Origin: an uncultured Lachnospiraceae bacterium
GTDB lineage: Bacteria > Bacillota > Clostridia > Lachnospirales > Lachnospiraceae
Length of the DNA stretch: 34,962 nt
Assembly (NCBI GenBank): GCA_945919075.1
Contig: CAMEIX010000027.1
Span: 1-34,962, forward strand
Direction: 5' to 3'
This document shows, one piece after another, positions 23,985-32,134 of this stretch. Below the pieces are notes generated by a model. The model did not search any database. It was given only the letters and a program-made list of their open reading frames with translations, and had not been told where the DNA came from. Each line of letters begins with the position of its first letter. Positions within the stretch are counted from its first letter, which is position 1. A program made the translations under genes and the position numbers.

Positions 23985-24977
23985 TTAATTCATATTTTCA
24001 AGAAAAGCCCTTGCACACTCTTTCATCTGCTCTACTACTTCGCTTGGTCCGACTACCTTTACATCCTTGCCAAGACTGAATATCCAGCCAAAGAACTGTG
24101 GACTGACATTAACACTTACATTGATCTCGCTGTGCTCCGCATCTACTTTCCTGATACTGATATCTTTTCCAAATCTGTCAATGAAGACACCGCACATATA
24201 ATTTGAAAATTCAATTTTTACCTTTGTCTTTGTTCCCTGATACATTCCAAAGGTCGCTTTGGAATACTCAGCCATATCGAAGTTTTTGAACTCATCCTTA
24301 CCGTCCCTCTTTTCGTCTTCGATGGAAATACGCATCATTTTATCAACACGATAATGCTTAACCCGGTGGTCCAGATCATCGAAGGCAACGAGATAATAAT
24401 TCTCATCGTCCCAGGTAAGGGCCCACGGACTTACAACAAACCAGTCACCATTATGTCTGGGAACAAGTTTTTTATCTACATTCCATTTGTAATATTTGAA
24501 TCTGATTTTCTTATTGAGATAAATAGCAGTATGAATATCATCTACGTTGTAATATACAGATTCATTCATCGCCTTCACACGATCATTGATATAAACCTGA
24601 CGTTGTAGCTGTTTAGCCTGATGCTCACTCACATTACTTTTAATCTTGTTAATCAATTCTCTTGATTTTGTCTGCGTAATAAACTTGGAAGACTGAATTG
24701 CATCAATAAGAAGCTTGACCTCTGCAAGTTCAAACTCTCTGGAACCAACATGATAATAAGTCTCACGACCAATCTGCTCCTTAATAATCTCTACACCAAA
24801 CTTATCTGTCATATCCTGAAAGTCTGCATAGATACTTTTTCTTTCTGCAGTCACATCATATTTTTCTAATTCTTCCATAATCTGCGGCATGGTAAGTGCA
24901 TGCTCATCATCTGTCTTAGCCAGCATGATTTTCATCAAGTATGTGAATTTGAATTTCTGATTTGTTCCTCTGGACAT
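23985..24977 (-). CDS. WYL-domain transcriptional regulator
   Basis: The 330-aa protein begins MSRGTNQKFKFTYLMKIML with a winged HTH (EKYDVTAERKSIYADFQDM, residues ~50-75), a WYL domain around 140-220 (IHTAIYLNKKIRFKYYKW … FVVSPWALTWDDENYYLVAFD), and a WCX-type C-terminus (AEHSEINVSVNVSPQFFGWIF). These regulators sense ligands or nucleic-acid signals and often sit next to phage defence systems, usually as repressors. ATG 24977 lies 13 nt after the stop of the broken helical gene, so the two form an operon. It precedes the small-gene row but is cut from it by a terminator. Its target is unknown; it may bind the AGGTGCTTAAA repeats. Confidence 0.88.
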   Translation of the reverse strand: MSRGTNQKFKFTYLMKIMLAKTDDEHALTMPQIMEELEKYDVTAERKSIYADFQDMTDKFGVEIIKEQIGRETYYHVGSREFELAEVKLLIDAIQSSKFITQTKSRELINKIKSNVSEHQAKQLQRQVYINDRVKAMNESVYYNVDDIHTAIYLNKKIRFKYYKWNVDKKLVPRHNGDWFVVSPWALTWDDENYYLVAFDDLDHRVKHYRVDKMMRISIEDEKRDGKDEFKNFDMAEYSKATFGMYQGTKTKVKIEFSNYMCGVFIDRFGKDISIRKVDAEHSEINVSVNVSPQFFGWIFSLGKDVKVVGPSEVVEQMKECARAFLENMN

Positions 24978-24990
24978 TATTCCTCACCCC

Positions 24991-26214
24991 CTAGAATTCC
25001 ATAAGTTCTTCAAGCATAGCCTTACGTCTCGGATAAGCTTGTCTGTATTTTTCAACCCGCTCTTCCGCTACCTCATCGCCACCCGGATATCTCTGTATCC
25101 ACCTAAGAAGCCCTGCCAGTTTTCTGTAATCAGATCGCTTATTCCCATCATGTGCAACTCTGTCTGCCTTGGCAGAAAGTACAAAGAGACATCTTTCCGG
25201 ATACAACTTTTTCAATTTCTTCTCGTAGGCCTTTATTAGATCTGTATCTTCGCAAGATTCTACGATGTCCATAACAAGATCATATCTGTCTTCCTCGGCA
25301 TACCAGCTGCTTGCTCTGTAGTCTGTTTTCTTGATTACACCAAATATTTCCTCACGAGCTGCCGGCCAATCTTCCTTTGAAAAATTCGATTTATACTCTT
25401 CCCAAAGTTCCATGTTTCCCACAGCAGCACGCATGGCCAATTTCAGATTTTCAAAATATTTTTCCTGATTACCATGATCTTTATATATGTGCATCAGTTT
25501 TTCACGATACTCGTTTCTGCCCCATCTCTGTTCTTCCCTCTCAGCAAGTTCTTCATAAATTGCAAGAGACTCATTAAGATTACCATAATCAAGTTCTATC
25601 TTTGCAAGTGATTCTTTTACAAAATAACTTTTAATTGTGCCGGCATACTTACGAACTTCATCAATTGGATATTTCAGTTCTCACATAAGTACAAGTACTC
25701 TCTCCTGACACCTTGGCAGATGGAATTCCACATGGAACTGGTCATCGGATTTTCTTAGAAAATCTATCTTCTCTTTTAGGAAATTCATTTTCCTGTTCAG
25801 CAGTTCCTCTTCCTTAAAATGTTCCATCATGTATCGATAGAGTTCATCCTCCATATAATCGATAACAGAACCATCCAGATTCTTAAGAAACCATTCCAGC
25901 ATCTTGGCATGATTTATTTTAGGATCATCTGCAGCATATACCGCATCCCAGGCATCAAAAACATAACAGACAAAATCCTGAGTCTCCCCGTCGGAATCAT
26001 CCTTATCTGTTTTCGCCCACTTAAGAAATGCCTTATTAGCAAGATCAAATAATTCCTTATACTGTCCCTGTCTTCCAAGATCTGCCGTAGCCTCAGTCAT
26101 GAGACTTGTCATATCACTCCACAGACCCCTGCAATTATAATAATCAACAAATCCTCTCCTGCTATATGCAGCAAAGATATGGTTTATTTCATCTCTGTAT
26201 TCTCCGAATTCCAT
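24991..26214 (-). pseudogene. Helical protein of about 407 aa split by one in-frame TGA
   Basis: ATG 26214 opens MEFGEYRDEINHIFAAYSRR and the frame stays open until TGA at 25681-25683 (…ERVLVLM stop). The same frame then continues without another stop through ELKYPIDEVRKYAGT…, down to TAG/TAA at 24991, so only one codon interrupts a 408-codon gene. The predicted product is all helical (TPR/HEAT-like spacing: YGNLNESLAIYEELAE). Translation could restart at ATG 25494, though this start has no good ribosome site. No catalytic motif seen; the helices resemble the C-terminal part of SWIM-zinc-finger proteins, which is only a guess. It lies directly upstream of the WYL gene. A nonsense mutation is the simplest reading (for example CGA to TGA). 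Confidence 0.75.
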
Positions 26215-26248
26215 AATGCCTCCACTATGTCTGTCTTAATACGGTCAT

Positions 26249-26277
26249 TATATACTAACGTACAACGGGCAACTCAA
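26249..26277 (-). promoter_or_regulatory. Promoter of the helical-protein/WYL operon
   Basis: On the minus strand a TTGAGT -35 box (26272-26277) and TATATA -10 box (26249-26254) are separated by 17 nt, about 35 nt before the ATG at 26214, which is preceded by GGAGG. An overlapping TATAAT (26247-26252) has a 19-nt spacing. Confidence 0.5.
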
Positions 26278-26285
26278 ATATAACA

Positions 26286-26308
26286 AAAGACGACAGTTTT
26301 TACAGTCG
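26286..26308 (-). terminator. Weak terminator behind the ATPase gene
   Basis: On the minus strand CGAC-T-GT pairs with AC-T-GTCG around AAAA (one mismatch), followed by TCTTTTG. It lies just past the stop of the AAA_14 ATPase gene. Confidence 0.4.
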
Positions 26309-26312
26309 CAAT

Positions 26313-27659
26313 CTATAAGCCAGAAATATCTAAGTCAACTATTAACTGATCGATTTTAGGCTCTTTAAGAAGATAACTCATATAAATTGGAAGATAGATA
26401 ATCTTACCTTCCTTTTCAACATTAAAGGTAGAAAATACATATGCCTTTTCAAGATGATAATCCTCAATATTCATATAGTTATCTAGTGCCTTATGAGACT
26501 TATACCCTTTACCAGACTTCACTTCAATAGGTACCACTTTTCCGCTAAGTTCAATAAGAAAATCCAACTCTCCAACCTTACTTCTTTTACAGAAATATGG
26601 ATCAAAGTCATTAGCAAGTAATTGCTGTGCAACTGCGTTTTCGAAGTGTGCCCCATGATTTACCTCACCATTTTTACTAATCAGTTCCATTTTTGTTTCT
26701 GCAGGATAAGCACTTGTAAGCAGTCCAATATCACTTGAAAAAAGTCTAAAAACATTACTACTCTTGCCTGCCTTAAGAGGAATCAGAGGAGCCTCTGCAT
26801 TATAGACCGGTATTACAACACCTGCATCCTTTAACCATAAAAAGCTATTCTCATATCTATCAAACTTTAATTCCTTATCAAGCATTGTAAATACAAACTT
26901 TTTATTTTGCTTATTTAACTCTGCCGGAATAATATCATATATAGATTTAAGCTTAAGCTTTTTATCTTCTTCTTCATATTGTGAGAAATCAACTCTATAT
27001 AAATCCACGATATCCTTCTGGATTTTATCAACTTCACGGATATCCTTTGTCTCTATATATTTTTTAACTGCATCCGGCATACCACCAACAATCAAATATA
27101 CAAAAAACATCGCTAAGAGCTTTTCATGAATAAAATCATCTACAGGCTTACATGCATCAAAGCAATCCTTAAGCATATTCAGAGTCGTCGTCGAAACACC
27201 ATTTGCTATCATAAACTCCTCAAAATCCATAGGATACATTTTCTTAATTGATAAATATCCAACCGGCGCGGATGCTATGCCTTTTAGTTCTACCCCAAGT
27301 AAAGATCCACTCATAGCATATTTAAAGCTTCCTTCATCAACCAAAAATTTTATTTTTGTAACGATTTCTGGGCACTTCTGAATTTCATCTAAGAATACAA
27401 CTGTTTCATGAGGCTTACATTCCTCAGGCATTATCATTTTAAGCTTTACAAGCAAATCCTCCGCACTCATTTCTGCATTGAGATAATCCACCATGTCAGG
27501 CTGATTTATAAAATTGATTTCAAATCGTTTATATCCACTTTTATCTATTTCATCCCTAATAAGCCAAGTCTTCCCTATCTGTCTTGCACCTGTAACTAAA
27601 AGTGCTTTATTCGAAGTTTCTAACCATTCTTTTACTGCGACTGAATCTTTTCTAAACAC
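26313..27659 (-). CDS. AAA_14/DUF4143 ATPase
   Basis: The 448-aa protein has Walker A GARQIGKT (24-31), Walker B VVFLDEIQK (DEIQ 91-94) and the AMSGSLLGVEL sensor of the AAA_14 family, then the DUF4143 part with YLIVGGMPDAV and a C-terminal nuclease-like stretch GELDFLIEL…VVPIEVKSGKG that matches the PD-(D/E)xK pattern common at this family's end. The start is GTG at 27659, 9 nt after GGAGG. Members are very common in anaerobes and their role is poorly known. It stands alone between the 33-bp repeats and a weak terminator. Confidence 0.88.
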   Translation of the reverse strand: MFRKDSVAVKEWLETSNKALLVTGARQIGKTWLIRDEIDKSGYKRFEINFINQPDMVDYLNAEMSAEDLLVKLKMIMPEECKPHETVVFLDEIQKCPEIVTKIKFLVDEGSFKYAMSGSLLGVELKGIASAPVGYLSIKKMYPMDFEEFMIANGVSTTTLNMLKDCFDACKPVDDFIHEKLLAMFFVYLIVGGMPDAVKKYIETKDIREVDKIQKDIVDLYRVDFSQYEEEDKKLKLKSIYDIIPAELNKQNKKFVFTMLDKELKFDRYENSFLWLKDAGVVIPVYNAEAPLIPLKAGKSSNVFRLFSSDIGLLTSAYPAETKMELISKNGEVNHGAHFENAVAQQLLANDFDPYFCKRSKVGELDFLIELSGKVVPIEVKSGKGYKSHKALDNYMNIEDYHLEKAYVFSTFNVEKEGKIIYLPIYMSYLLKEPKIDQLIVDLDISGL

Positions 27660-27693
27660 AAGACTTCACCTCCAAATACATCATACATCATAC

Positions 27694-27770
27694 TGCCCCG
27701 TTTTCGCAATCGTTTTTAATATATTTTGCCCCGTTTTTCAAGTTTTAATTCAAGAATATTGCCCCGTTTT
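27694..27770 (-). repeat. Three direct repeats TGCCCCGTTTT at exact 33-bp spacing
   Basis: The word TGCCCCGTTTT occurs at 27694-27704, 27727-27737 and 27760-27770. The start-to-start distance is 33 bp each time and the intervening 22 nt differ. The array ends about 35 nt before the GTG start of the ATPase gene. The short identical core, the constant phase and the position suggest a regulator array. Confidence 0.6.
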
Positions 27771-27805
27771 ATACAAAACATGTACTATTCAAGAAAAGCA
27801 GACAC

Positions 27806-27839
27806 GAAAAAGGCTGGAACCCAATTATGAATTCCAGCC
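27806..27839 (-). terminator. Terminator after the cut HTH gene
   Basis: GGCTGGAA (27812-27819) and TTCCAGCC (27832-27839) form a perfect 8-bp stem with a 12-nt loop; read on the minus strand it is followed by TTTTTCG. It lies directly after the HTH-fragment stop. Confidence 0.72.
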
Positions 27840-27841
27840 TG

Positions 27842-27946
27842 TCAACATAGTTTATTTATTCTTCTTTTTTGCCTTGCTACGCCGCTTTCCTTGCTTAAGC
27901 GATATCTTGACATATTTTCTTTTTCAAGTAAGTCATTTACAATCAT
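27842..27946 (-). pseudogene. Truncated HTH gene, 34 codons
   Basis: A frame starts at ATG 27946 after AAAGGAGG and reads MIVNDLLEKENMSRYRLSK, then ESGVARQKRRINKLC and a TGA stop at 27842-27844. The first half is the start of a small XRE-type HTH (…NMSKYRLSKESGVPYTTI… in relatives), but the recognition helix is missing and the remainder reads as unrelated basic residues. It is probably the 5' end of an antitoxin-like or regulator gene cut by a deletion. Confidence 0.55.
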
Positions 27947-27974
27947 CAGCTTTCCCTCCTTTTACTATAATATA

Positions 27975-28028
27975 TCGGTTAACCGAACCATACTTTGATA
28001 TTTTGCTCAAAATTATGATATTTTGCTC
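27975..28028. promoter_or_regulatory. Palindrome and 20-bp-spaced repeats upstream of the HTH fragment
   Basis: A 12-bp perfect palindrome TCGGTTAACCGA (27975-27986) is followed by two copies of TGATATTTTGCTC (27996-28008 and 28016-28028). A TATAGT/TATTAT-like -10 box lies between the palindrome and the HTH ribosome site. This fits a self-regulated promoter, consistent with the small HTH that it precedes. Confidence 0.45.
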
Positions 28029-28216
28029 GAAGTCACAGATCTCTATACCCCCGTCTTCAATTTCGCGATTTTACACAGAAGAGGGGGCGCCGGTCTTGGG
28101 GCCTTAAGCTTCACTTTTGGTCCATCGGCACTCTTCGCAAGTTATGTTGATTTACACCAGGCAGGTGCATCGGAATTCTTCTTATCTACAATTGTTATTC
28201 AGTTGTCTATCAAGGT
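28029..28216. other. Scar DNA without a supportable gene
   Basis: No frame on either strand looks like a gene. One minus-strand frame gives a short protein-like patch (ADGPKVKLKAPRPAPPLL) flanked by stops, perhaps more debris. Confidence 0.4.
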
Positions 28217-28342
28217 TCATCGCCTTGACAAGTGATATGATACAACCGAATTATTCTTTTGACAGTACACAAGGTCGATATAATAATCCTGCTTTTCAGT
28301 ATGAATATGCTGTTGTCTTGCCACAAAAGCATAGCCCTTGCA
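28217..28342 (-). pseudogene. Fragment of a YhcG/DUF1016-type nuclease
   Basis: In one minus frame CKGYAFVARQQHIHTEKQD followed by YYIDLVY closely matches the start of the C-terminal PD-(D/E)xK domain of YhcG (LGKGFAFVARQ…TE..DYYIDLVFYN). The match ends at about 28262 and the frame stops at TGA 28217-28219. There is no start codon or ribosome site. Relic of a defence-associated nuclease gene. Confidence 0.6.
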
Positions 28343-28505
28343 TTGATGCGAAGAAGGCGGATTCTGCCAGTTCTACCAAGTGACCTACACACCAGCTGAC
28401 AAGGTACCCGGATCCCTCCAGGTACCCATCATGCTTGGTAGTAGCACCTATAACTTTGGCAATAGACTGAGCAACCGATGGCTTTTCAGCAATCACTAAA
28501 TTCAT
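28296..28505 (-). pseudogene. topB: 5' fragment of topB (DNA topoisomerase III)
   Basis: ATG 28505, with GGAG 7 nt upstream, opens MNLVIAEKPSVAQSIAKVIG…, then SWCVGHLVELAE, the first 48 residues of a type IA topoisomerase with the TOPRIM Glu (IAEKPSVA). Beyond residue 48 (28362) homology ends, and the frame runs out at 28296 inside the YhcG-like fragment. Topoisomerase III genes are regular cargo of clostridial conjugative elements. The promoterless remnant is not functional. Confidence 0.75.
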
Positions 28506-28577
28506 ACTCATTCTCCTTTTCTTTTCAAAACAAAAAGCGCCTGTACTTTCTACAAGCGCCTTAACAATCACTAAATT
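28490..28577. repeat. 13-bp direct repeat of the topB start
   Basis: CAATCACTAAATT occurs at 28490-28502 (the topB start, minus strand) and at 28565-28577, 75 bp away, with a terminator between. It may be a duplication border of an insertion or of slippage. Confidence 0.45.
28531..28559 (-). terminator. Terminator behind the kinase gene
   Basis: GCGCCTGTA (28537-28545) and TACAAGCGC (28551-28559) pair with one G:T and a 5-nt loop, followed on the minus strand by TTTTTG. It lies about 175 nt past the kinase stop and just before the topB fragment. Confidence 0.65.
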
Positions 28578-28733
28578 ACATTTCAAAAAATCTTTTAATA
28601 TTTGATTCAAAGTATCTGTTCAGTACCTTCACAGAAACAATGCAAAAATGCATGAAAATTACGTACTTTATACATATATAGATATTAGCACAGGAGCATA
28701 CGTTTGAAAAGCAGAAAATAAACGGACCTGCAT

Positions 28734-31391
28734 TTAAACAGACGTTTCTGCCCCATTCTCCAGTATTTCTTTCAAATGATCTGTCAGTTCTTTGTACTCA
28801 TCCATGACACCATCATGATGTGACCGGATATAGTCCATATTTCCTTCTTTTGCCGCCATCTCCAGTGCTTTTGCCTCTCCGGACAAGTGAGCCGCACCAA
28901 TCGTGAGTGAAGTACTCTTTAATGCATGTACGGTTGTTCTGTAGTTGTCCCAGTCCTCCTCTGCCAAAAAATGCTTTAGCTGTGACGCTTTATCTGCCTG
29001 CAAAAATTCCTGCAGCATTTCTATATAGAAATCTTCTTCATTCATGCAGTATGTAAGTCCGGTCTTCACATCCAGTCCCTCCAGCTGTTCCAGTCGTTGA
29101 AGCGGTTCTGCCCCTTCTCCGCCGGCTTCCGGCTGCTCCATATCCTGCGCATCTTGGCTTTTTTCTATTCCCTGCCCGCCATTTTCACAGACTAGTTCTT
29201 CCGGCAGATATTTGAGGATCATCTCCAGCAATTCCGTTTCCCGGATCGGCTTTGTCAGATAATCTGTAAATCCCGCTTCTATGTATTCTTCCTTTGCTCC
29301 TACGATGGCATTGGCGGTCAGCATGATAACGGGAGTTTGTGCGTTAGGGTTATCTGCAAGGTTCTTCATGTGTTCCAATGTCTCCAGGCCATCCATCTCC
29401 GGCATCATGTGATCCAGAAAGATCATTTGGTATGGTGTTGTCTTTACACATTCCAGACACTCACTGCCACTGACTGCTGTATCAATCTGTATCTTTGTTG
29501 CTTTCAAAAGACCTTTCACTACCTTTAGATTCATCGTCACATCATCTACAACAAGGATCTTTGCATCCGGTGCCAGAAATGACAGTTTATCGTCATCTGA
29601 AGTACTCAGATATTGCTGATAACGTTTTCCAAAGTCTCCCATCGGCTTGGCATCCGCGATTTTCTGCGGTATTTTGGCAGTAAAGCAAGAGCCTTTTCCA
29701 TAGGTACTCTCTGCAAAGACCTCACCGCCCATCAGGTTCACCAGATTTTTCGTGAGATTCAGCCCCAGTCCTGTTCCCTCGATATTCCGATTGCGTTTTT
29801 CTTCAATCCTCGTAAAGGATTCAAACAACTTTCCCAGATCTTCTTCCTTGATACCGATGCCCGTATCTCTGACAGTTATGACAAGCAGTATCTGTTCATC
29901 CGTTTTTTCTTCGAAATCCAATTCGAATGTAATATTTCCCTCTTTTGTATATTTCACTGCATTGGACAAAAAATTATTGATGATCTGCCTGATCCGTACT
30001 TCATCCCCATATAACCAGGAGGGTAGCTTCTCATTGATCTGCATGATAAACGAAACGGGCTTATTCTGCAGTTTTATTTTGGTCAGGTTATAGCAATCAT
30101 TTAATACGGAAAACAACTGATACCGGATCGTCAGTATTTCCATTTTTCCGGATTCAATTTTGGATATATCCAGAATATCATTAATTATGGAGAGCAAAGA
30201 CTGCCCGGCACTCTGGATATTTTTTGCGTATTCCCTTAGATTTTCGTCATGACATTCTTTCAATAGCACGCTGTCCATACCCAGAATTCCATTGATCGGT
30301 GTACGAATCTCGTGAGACATATTGGCAAGAAACTGACTCTTGGCCTCGTTTGCCCGGACAACATCCTCCAACATATTTTTTTCTTTCGTCAGGTCATATA
30401 CAAAGCAGACGATGCAGTATGGATCATCATGAAAATCTCTTGCCAACGAAAAATTCAGTGAACAACTGATGGCTCCATGCACAGACACCAGCTCTGCCAC
30501 ACCTTTGTTATCCCGCAAAATCCCATCCTTGATCCGGCCGGATTCCGCGTCTGTCCCCTGAAACAGCTGCATGAGTTTTTGATTTTCAATCTTTTTAATT
30601 CCCAAAAGCTCCTGACCATATGGATTTGCCAAAACAAGCCGGAAGTATTCGTCAAAGATCAATATCGCCGTGTTTGCAGACTCGTAAATATATTGGCTCA
30701 GATTTCCTACCGTGATGCTGAATGCATTAAATCTGGTGGCCCAAAACCATGTGATCATATAAGTCAGAAACATTCCGTAAGCCGAGCTTGGAAAAGAGGG
30801 CTTGCCCAGCATCGGCAGAATCGTATCCGGAATAATAGAAAACAGAATCGCAATATTGGCGAGTATCGCCGCTCTGACATAATATGACTGACGCTTCGGC
30901 TTTTCCTTGTGCACCCAGAGAATGGCCATGGCAATCATCGTTACCGCAACAAATGCCAAAAAAATGTTATGTACCATTCTTCCGAAGCTGTTTGTAGAAT
31001 AATAGCACATTCTTCCGTTCAAGCGCACAAAGATATGCTGGTCGGGAATGAAAAAGTACAGATCGACCACGGCAAAAATCCCAAATATCATCGCATAAGC
31101 GCGAAACGGCCACTTCGGAAGTTCCACCATATAGGCGACCATCAGGGCTTCTGTCATCATAAATCCTGCAACACCCACGAGCCCGGCAGCCCGGAATACA
31201 GCTGCAGCCTCCCCGGTCTCCGTGAATCCCATAATGCCATAACCGCCACTCCAAAGAGCACCGAAAAAGCCCATCACCAGCATGTAATACCGCAGTGCCC
31301 CGGCATTCTTTTCCCGCATGAAATAACTGATTCCACAGATTGCTATAATTGTGCTGAATACAACAGCAAGACAATTAATAAATATTCCCAT
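28734..31391 (-). CDS. Hybrid histidine kinase with receiver and Hpt domains
   Basis: The 885-aa protein is a complete phosphorelay chain. About 7 hydrophobic helices fill residues 1-220, a PAS-like domain is at about 235-335, HisKA has NMSHEIRTP (His360), the ATPase has its N box near NNFLSNAVKYT, DTGIGI (509-514) and GTGLGL (539-544), the receiver has VVDD and FLDHMMP (Asp660), and the Hpt domain has TVHALKSTS (His822). All phospho-acceptors are present. No response regulator lies in the window, so the final partner is elsewhere. The gene's GC is visibly higher than the flanks, with relics on both sides, so it may be native chromosome or a separate acquisition. The stimulus is unknown. Confidence 0.92.
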   Translation of the reverse strand: MGIFINCLAVVFSTIIAICGISYFMREKNAGALRYYMLVMGFFGALWSGGYGIMGFTETGEAAAVFRAAGLVGVAGFMMTEALMVAYMVELPKWPFRAYAMIFGIFAVVDLYFFIPDQHIFVRLNGRMCYYSTNSFGRMVHNIFLAFVAVTMIAMAILWVHKEKPKRQSYYVRAAILANIAILFSIIPDTILPMLGKPSFPSSAYGMFLTYMITWFWATRFNAFSITVGNLSQYIYESANTAILIFDEYFRLVLANPYGQELLGIKKIENQKLMQLFQGTDAESGRIKDGILRDNKGVAELVSVHGAISCSLNFSLARDFHDDPYCIVCFVYDLTKEKNMLEDVVRANEAKSQFLANMSHEIRTPINGILGMDSVLLKECHDENLREYAKNIQSAGQSLLSIINDILDISKIESGKMEILTIRYQLFSVLNDCYNLTKIKLQNKPVSFIMQINEKLPSWLYGDEVRIRQIINNFLSNAVKYTKEGNITFELDFEEKTDEQILLVITVRDTGIGIKEEDLGKLFESFTRIEEKRNRNIEGTGLGLNLTKNLVNLMGGEVFAESTYGKGSCFTAKIPQKIADAKPMGDFGKRYQQYLSTSDDDKLSFLAPDAKILVVDDVTMNLKVVKGLLKATKIQIDTAVSGSECLECVKTTPYQMIFLDHMMPEMDGLETLEHMKNLADNPNAQTPVIMLTANAIVGAKEEYIEAGFTDYLTKPIRETELLEMILKYLPEELVCENGGQGIEKSQDAQDMEQPEAGGEGAEPLQRLEQLEGLDVKTGLTYCMNEEDFYIEMLQEFLQADKASQLKHFLAEEDWDNYRTTVHALKSTSLTIGAAHLSGEAKALEMAAKEGNMDYIRSHHDGVMDEYKELTDHLKEILENGAETSV

Positions 31392-31497
31392 TTCATTTCC
31401 TCCTCAGGTATCCATTTGATCACACTGTCTTCCTTTGCCTGGCCGAATCATTCACCGTGCTACCCGGAAATGCCATCATCCCTATTAGATCATATCA

Positions 31498-31532
31498 ATA
31501 TGGCAAGCAACCCTATAGATTACCTGCCATAT
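31498..31532. repeat. 8-bp inverted repeat near the kinase promoter
   Basis: ATATGGCA (31498-31505) and TGCCATAT (31525-31532) are perfect inverted copies with a 19-nt spacer, about 110-140 nt upstream of the kinase start. A possible operator. Confidence 0.4.
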
Positions 31533-31570
31533 AAAATAATCAGTATAAAAATGAAATTATTCAAACTCAT

Positions 31571-31628
31571 TATGCCCCAGGTTAAACTTAACTTATTTCA
31601 GTTAAGTTCTGGTCGAATATGGGGCATA
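31571..31628. repeat. Nested hairpins
   Basis: An outer stem TATGCCCC (31571-31578)/GGGGCATA (31621-31628) encloses an inner stem AACTTAAC (31585-31592)/GTTAAGTT (31601-31608). Neither has a following T-run on the minus strand; on the plus strand the outer stem is followed by TTTATATA. Possibly a recombination end or a structured leader. Confidence 0.45.
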
Positions 31629-31750
31629 TTTATATATCAATTACACTATTTATTTTGACCTACTGAATGGACGTTGCCAAACTGTTGCCATGAGATTATT
31701 ATAGTGCGGAAGAGGATGAAGTGCAACCGGAAAATTCATTTACGGTACAA

Positions 31751-32104
31751 TTAACTGGTGGAATCCGCTTCACATTCCTTCTGATTTCTGGACTTTTTAT
31801 CGCTGTCAGCATTCATCGCTTCCTTGTTGTGAAGTGATGCATGACTGGCTTCATGAAGTGCAGTCTTTACGGTCTGAGCTTCACTCATGCCCTCCTGAAT
31901 TGCAATCCGATTTTCCTCTACCTGGTAATATCCCTTAGCACCAGATTCAATATTCTCAAAGGAAATTGGAACCGGACTGGCCTGCTTGATTGCCTCCATT
32001 AAAGTTGCATATCCTTCTACAGATCCGGTAAGTTCATCTACACCAAGTCTTGGCACAGGCTCACCCTCCGTCTGAGAAATGTCAAATGTACTGATCTCTC
32101 GCAA
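31751..32104 (-). pseudogene. Fragment of ArdC/LtrC-like antirestriction metalloprotein
   Basis: The 117-codon frame contains FDISQTEGEPVPRLGVDEL, KGYYQVEENRIAIQEGMS and LHEASHASLH (HExxH at 84-88), which match the zincin part of the ArdC-like proteins of clostridial conjugative elements. The larger parent has several hundred residues, and this copy breaks off soon after CEADS. Its first codon is a TTG at 32104, next to upstream stops, so the start is lost as well. It is a central fragment and not a gene. Confidence 0.65.
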
Positions 32105-32134
32105 GCCTGCTTATATGTGATTAGTATTCCTTTG

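Larger units (their letters stand above)
27660..27841 (-). other. Leader region of the ATPase gene
   Basis: No gene is seen in this stretch. It holds the three 33-bp-spaced repeats (27694-27770) and a terminator of the cut HTH gene (27806-27839). Confidence 0.5.
31392..31750. other. Gene-free region upstream of the kinase
   Basis: No frame is supportable. It holds an inverted repeat (31498-31532), a nested hairpin pair (31571-31628) and, near 31480-31520, only a weak kinase promoter candidate. Two TTGCCA words occur near 31675-31690. Confidence 0.5.

Noticed and set aside
25681..25683. TGA as a selenocysteine codon or recoded stop
   Set aside because: No stem-loop was recognised, the flanking protein has no redox motif, and TGA serves as a normal stop in other genes here.
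27694..27770. Three regularly spaced repeats as a CRISPR array
   Set aside because: The repeated core is only 11 bp, spacers are 22 nt, there are only three units and no cas genes are in the window.
27514..28383. Plus-strand frames at 27.5-28.4 kb as genes
   Set aside because: They cross promoters, repeats and remnants with no recognisable domain; the minus-strand matches to YhcG, topB and HTH are much better.
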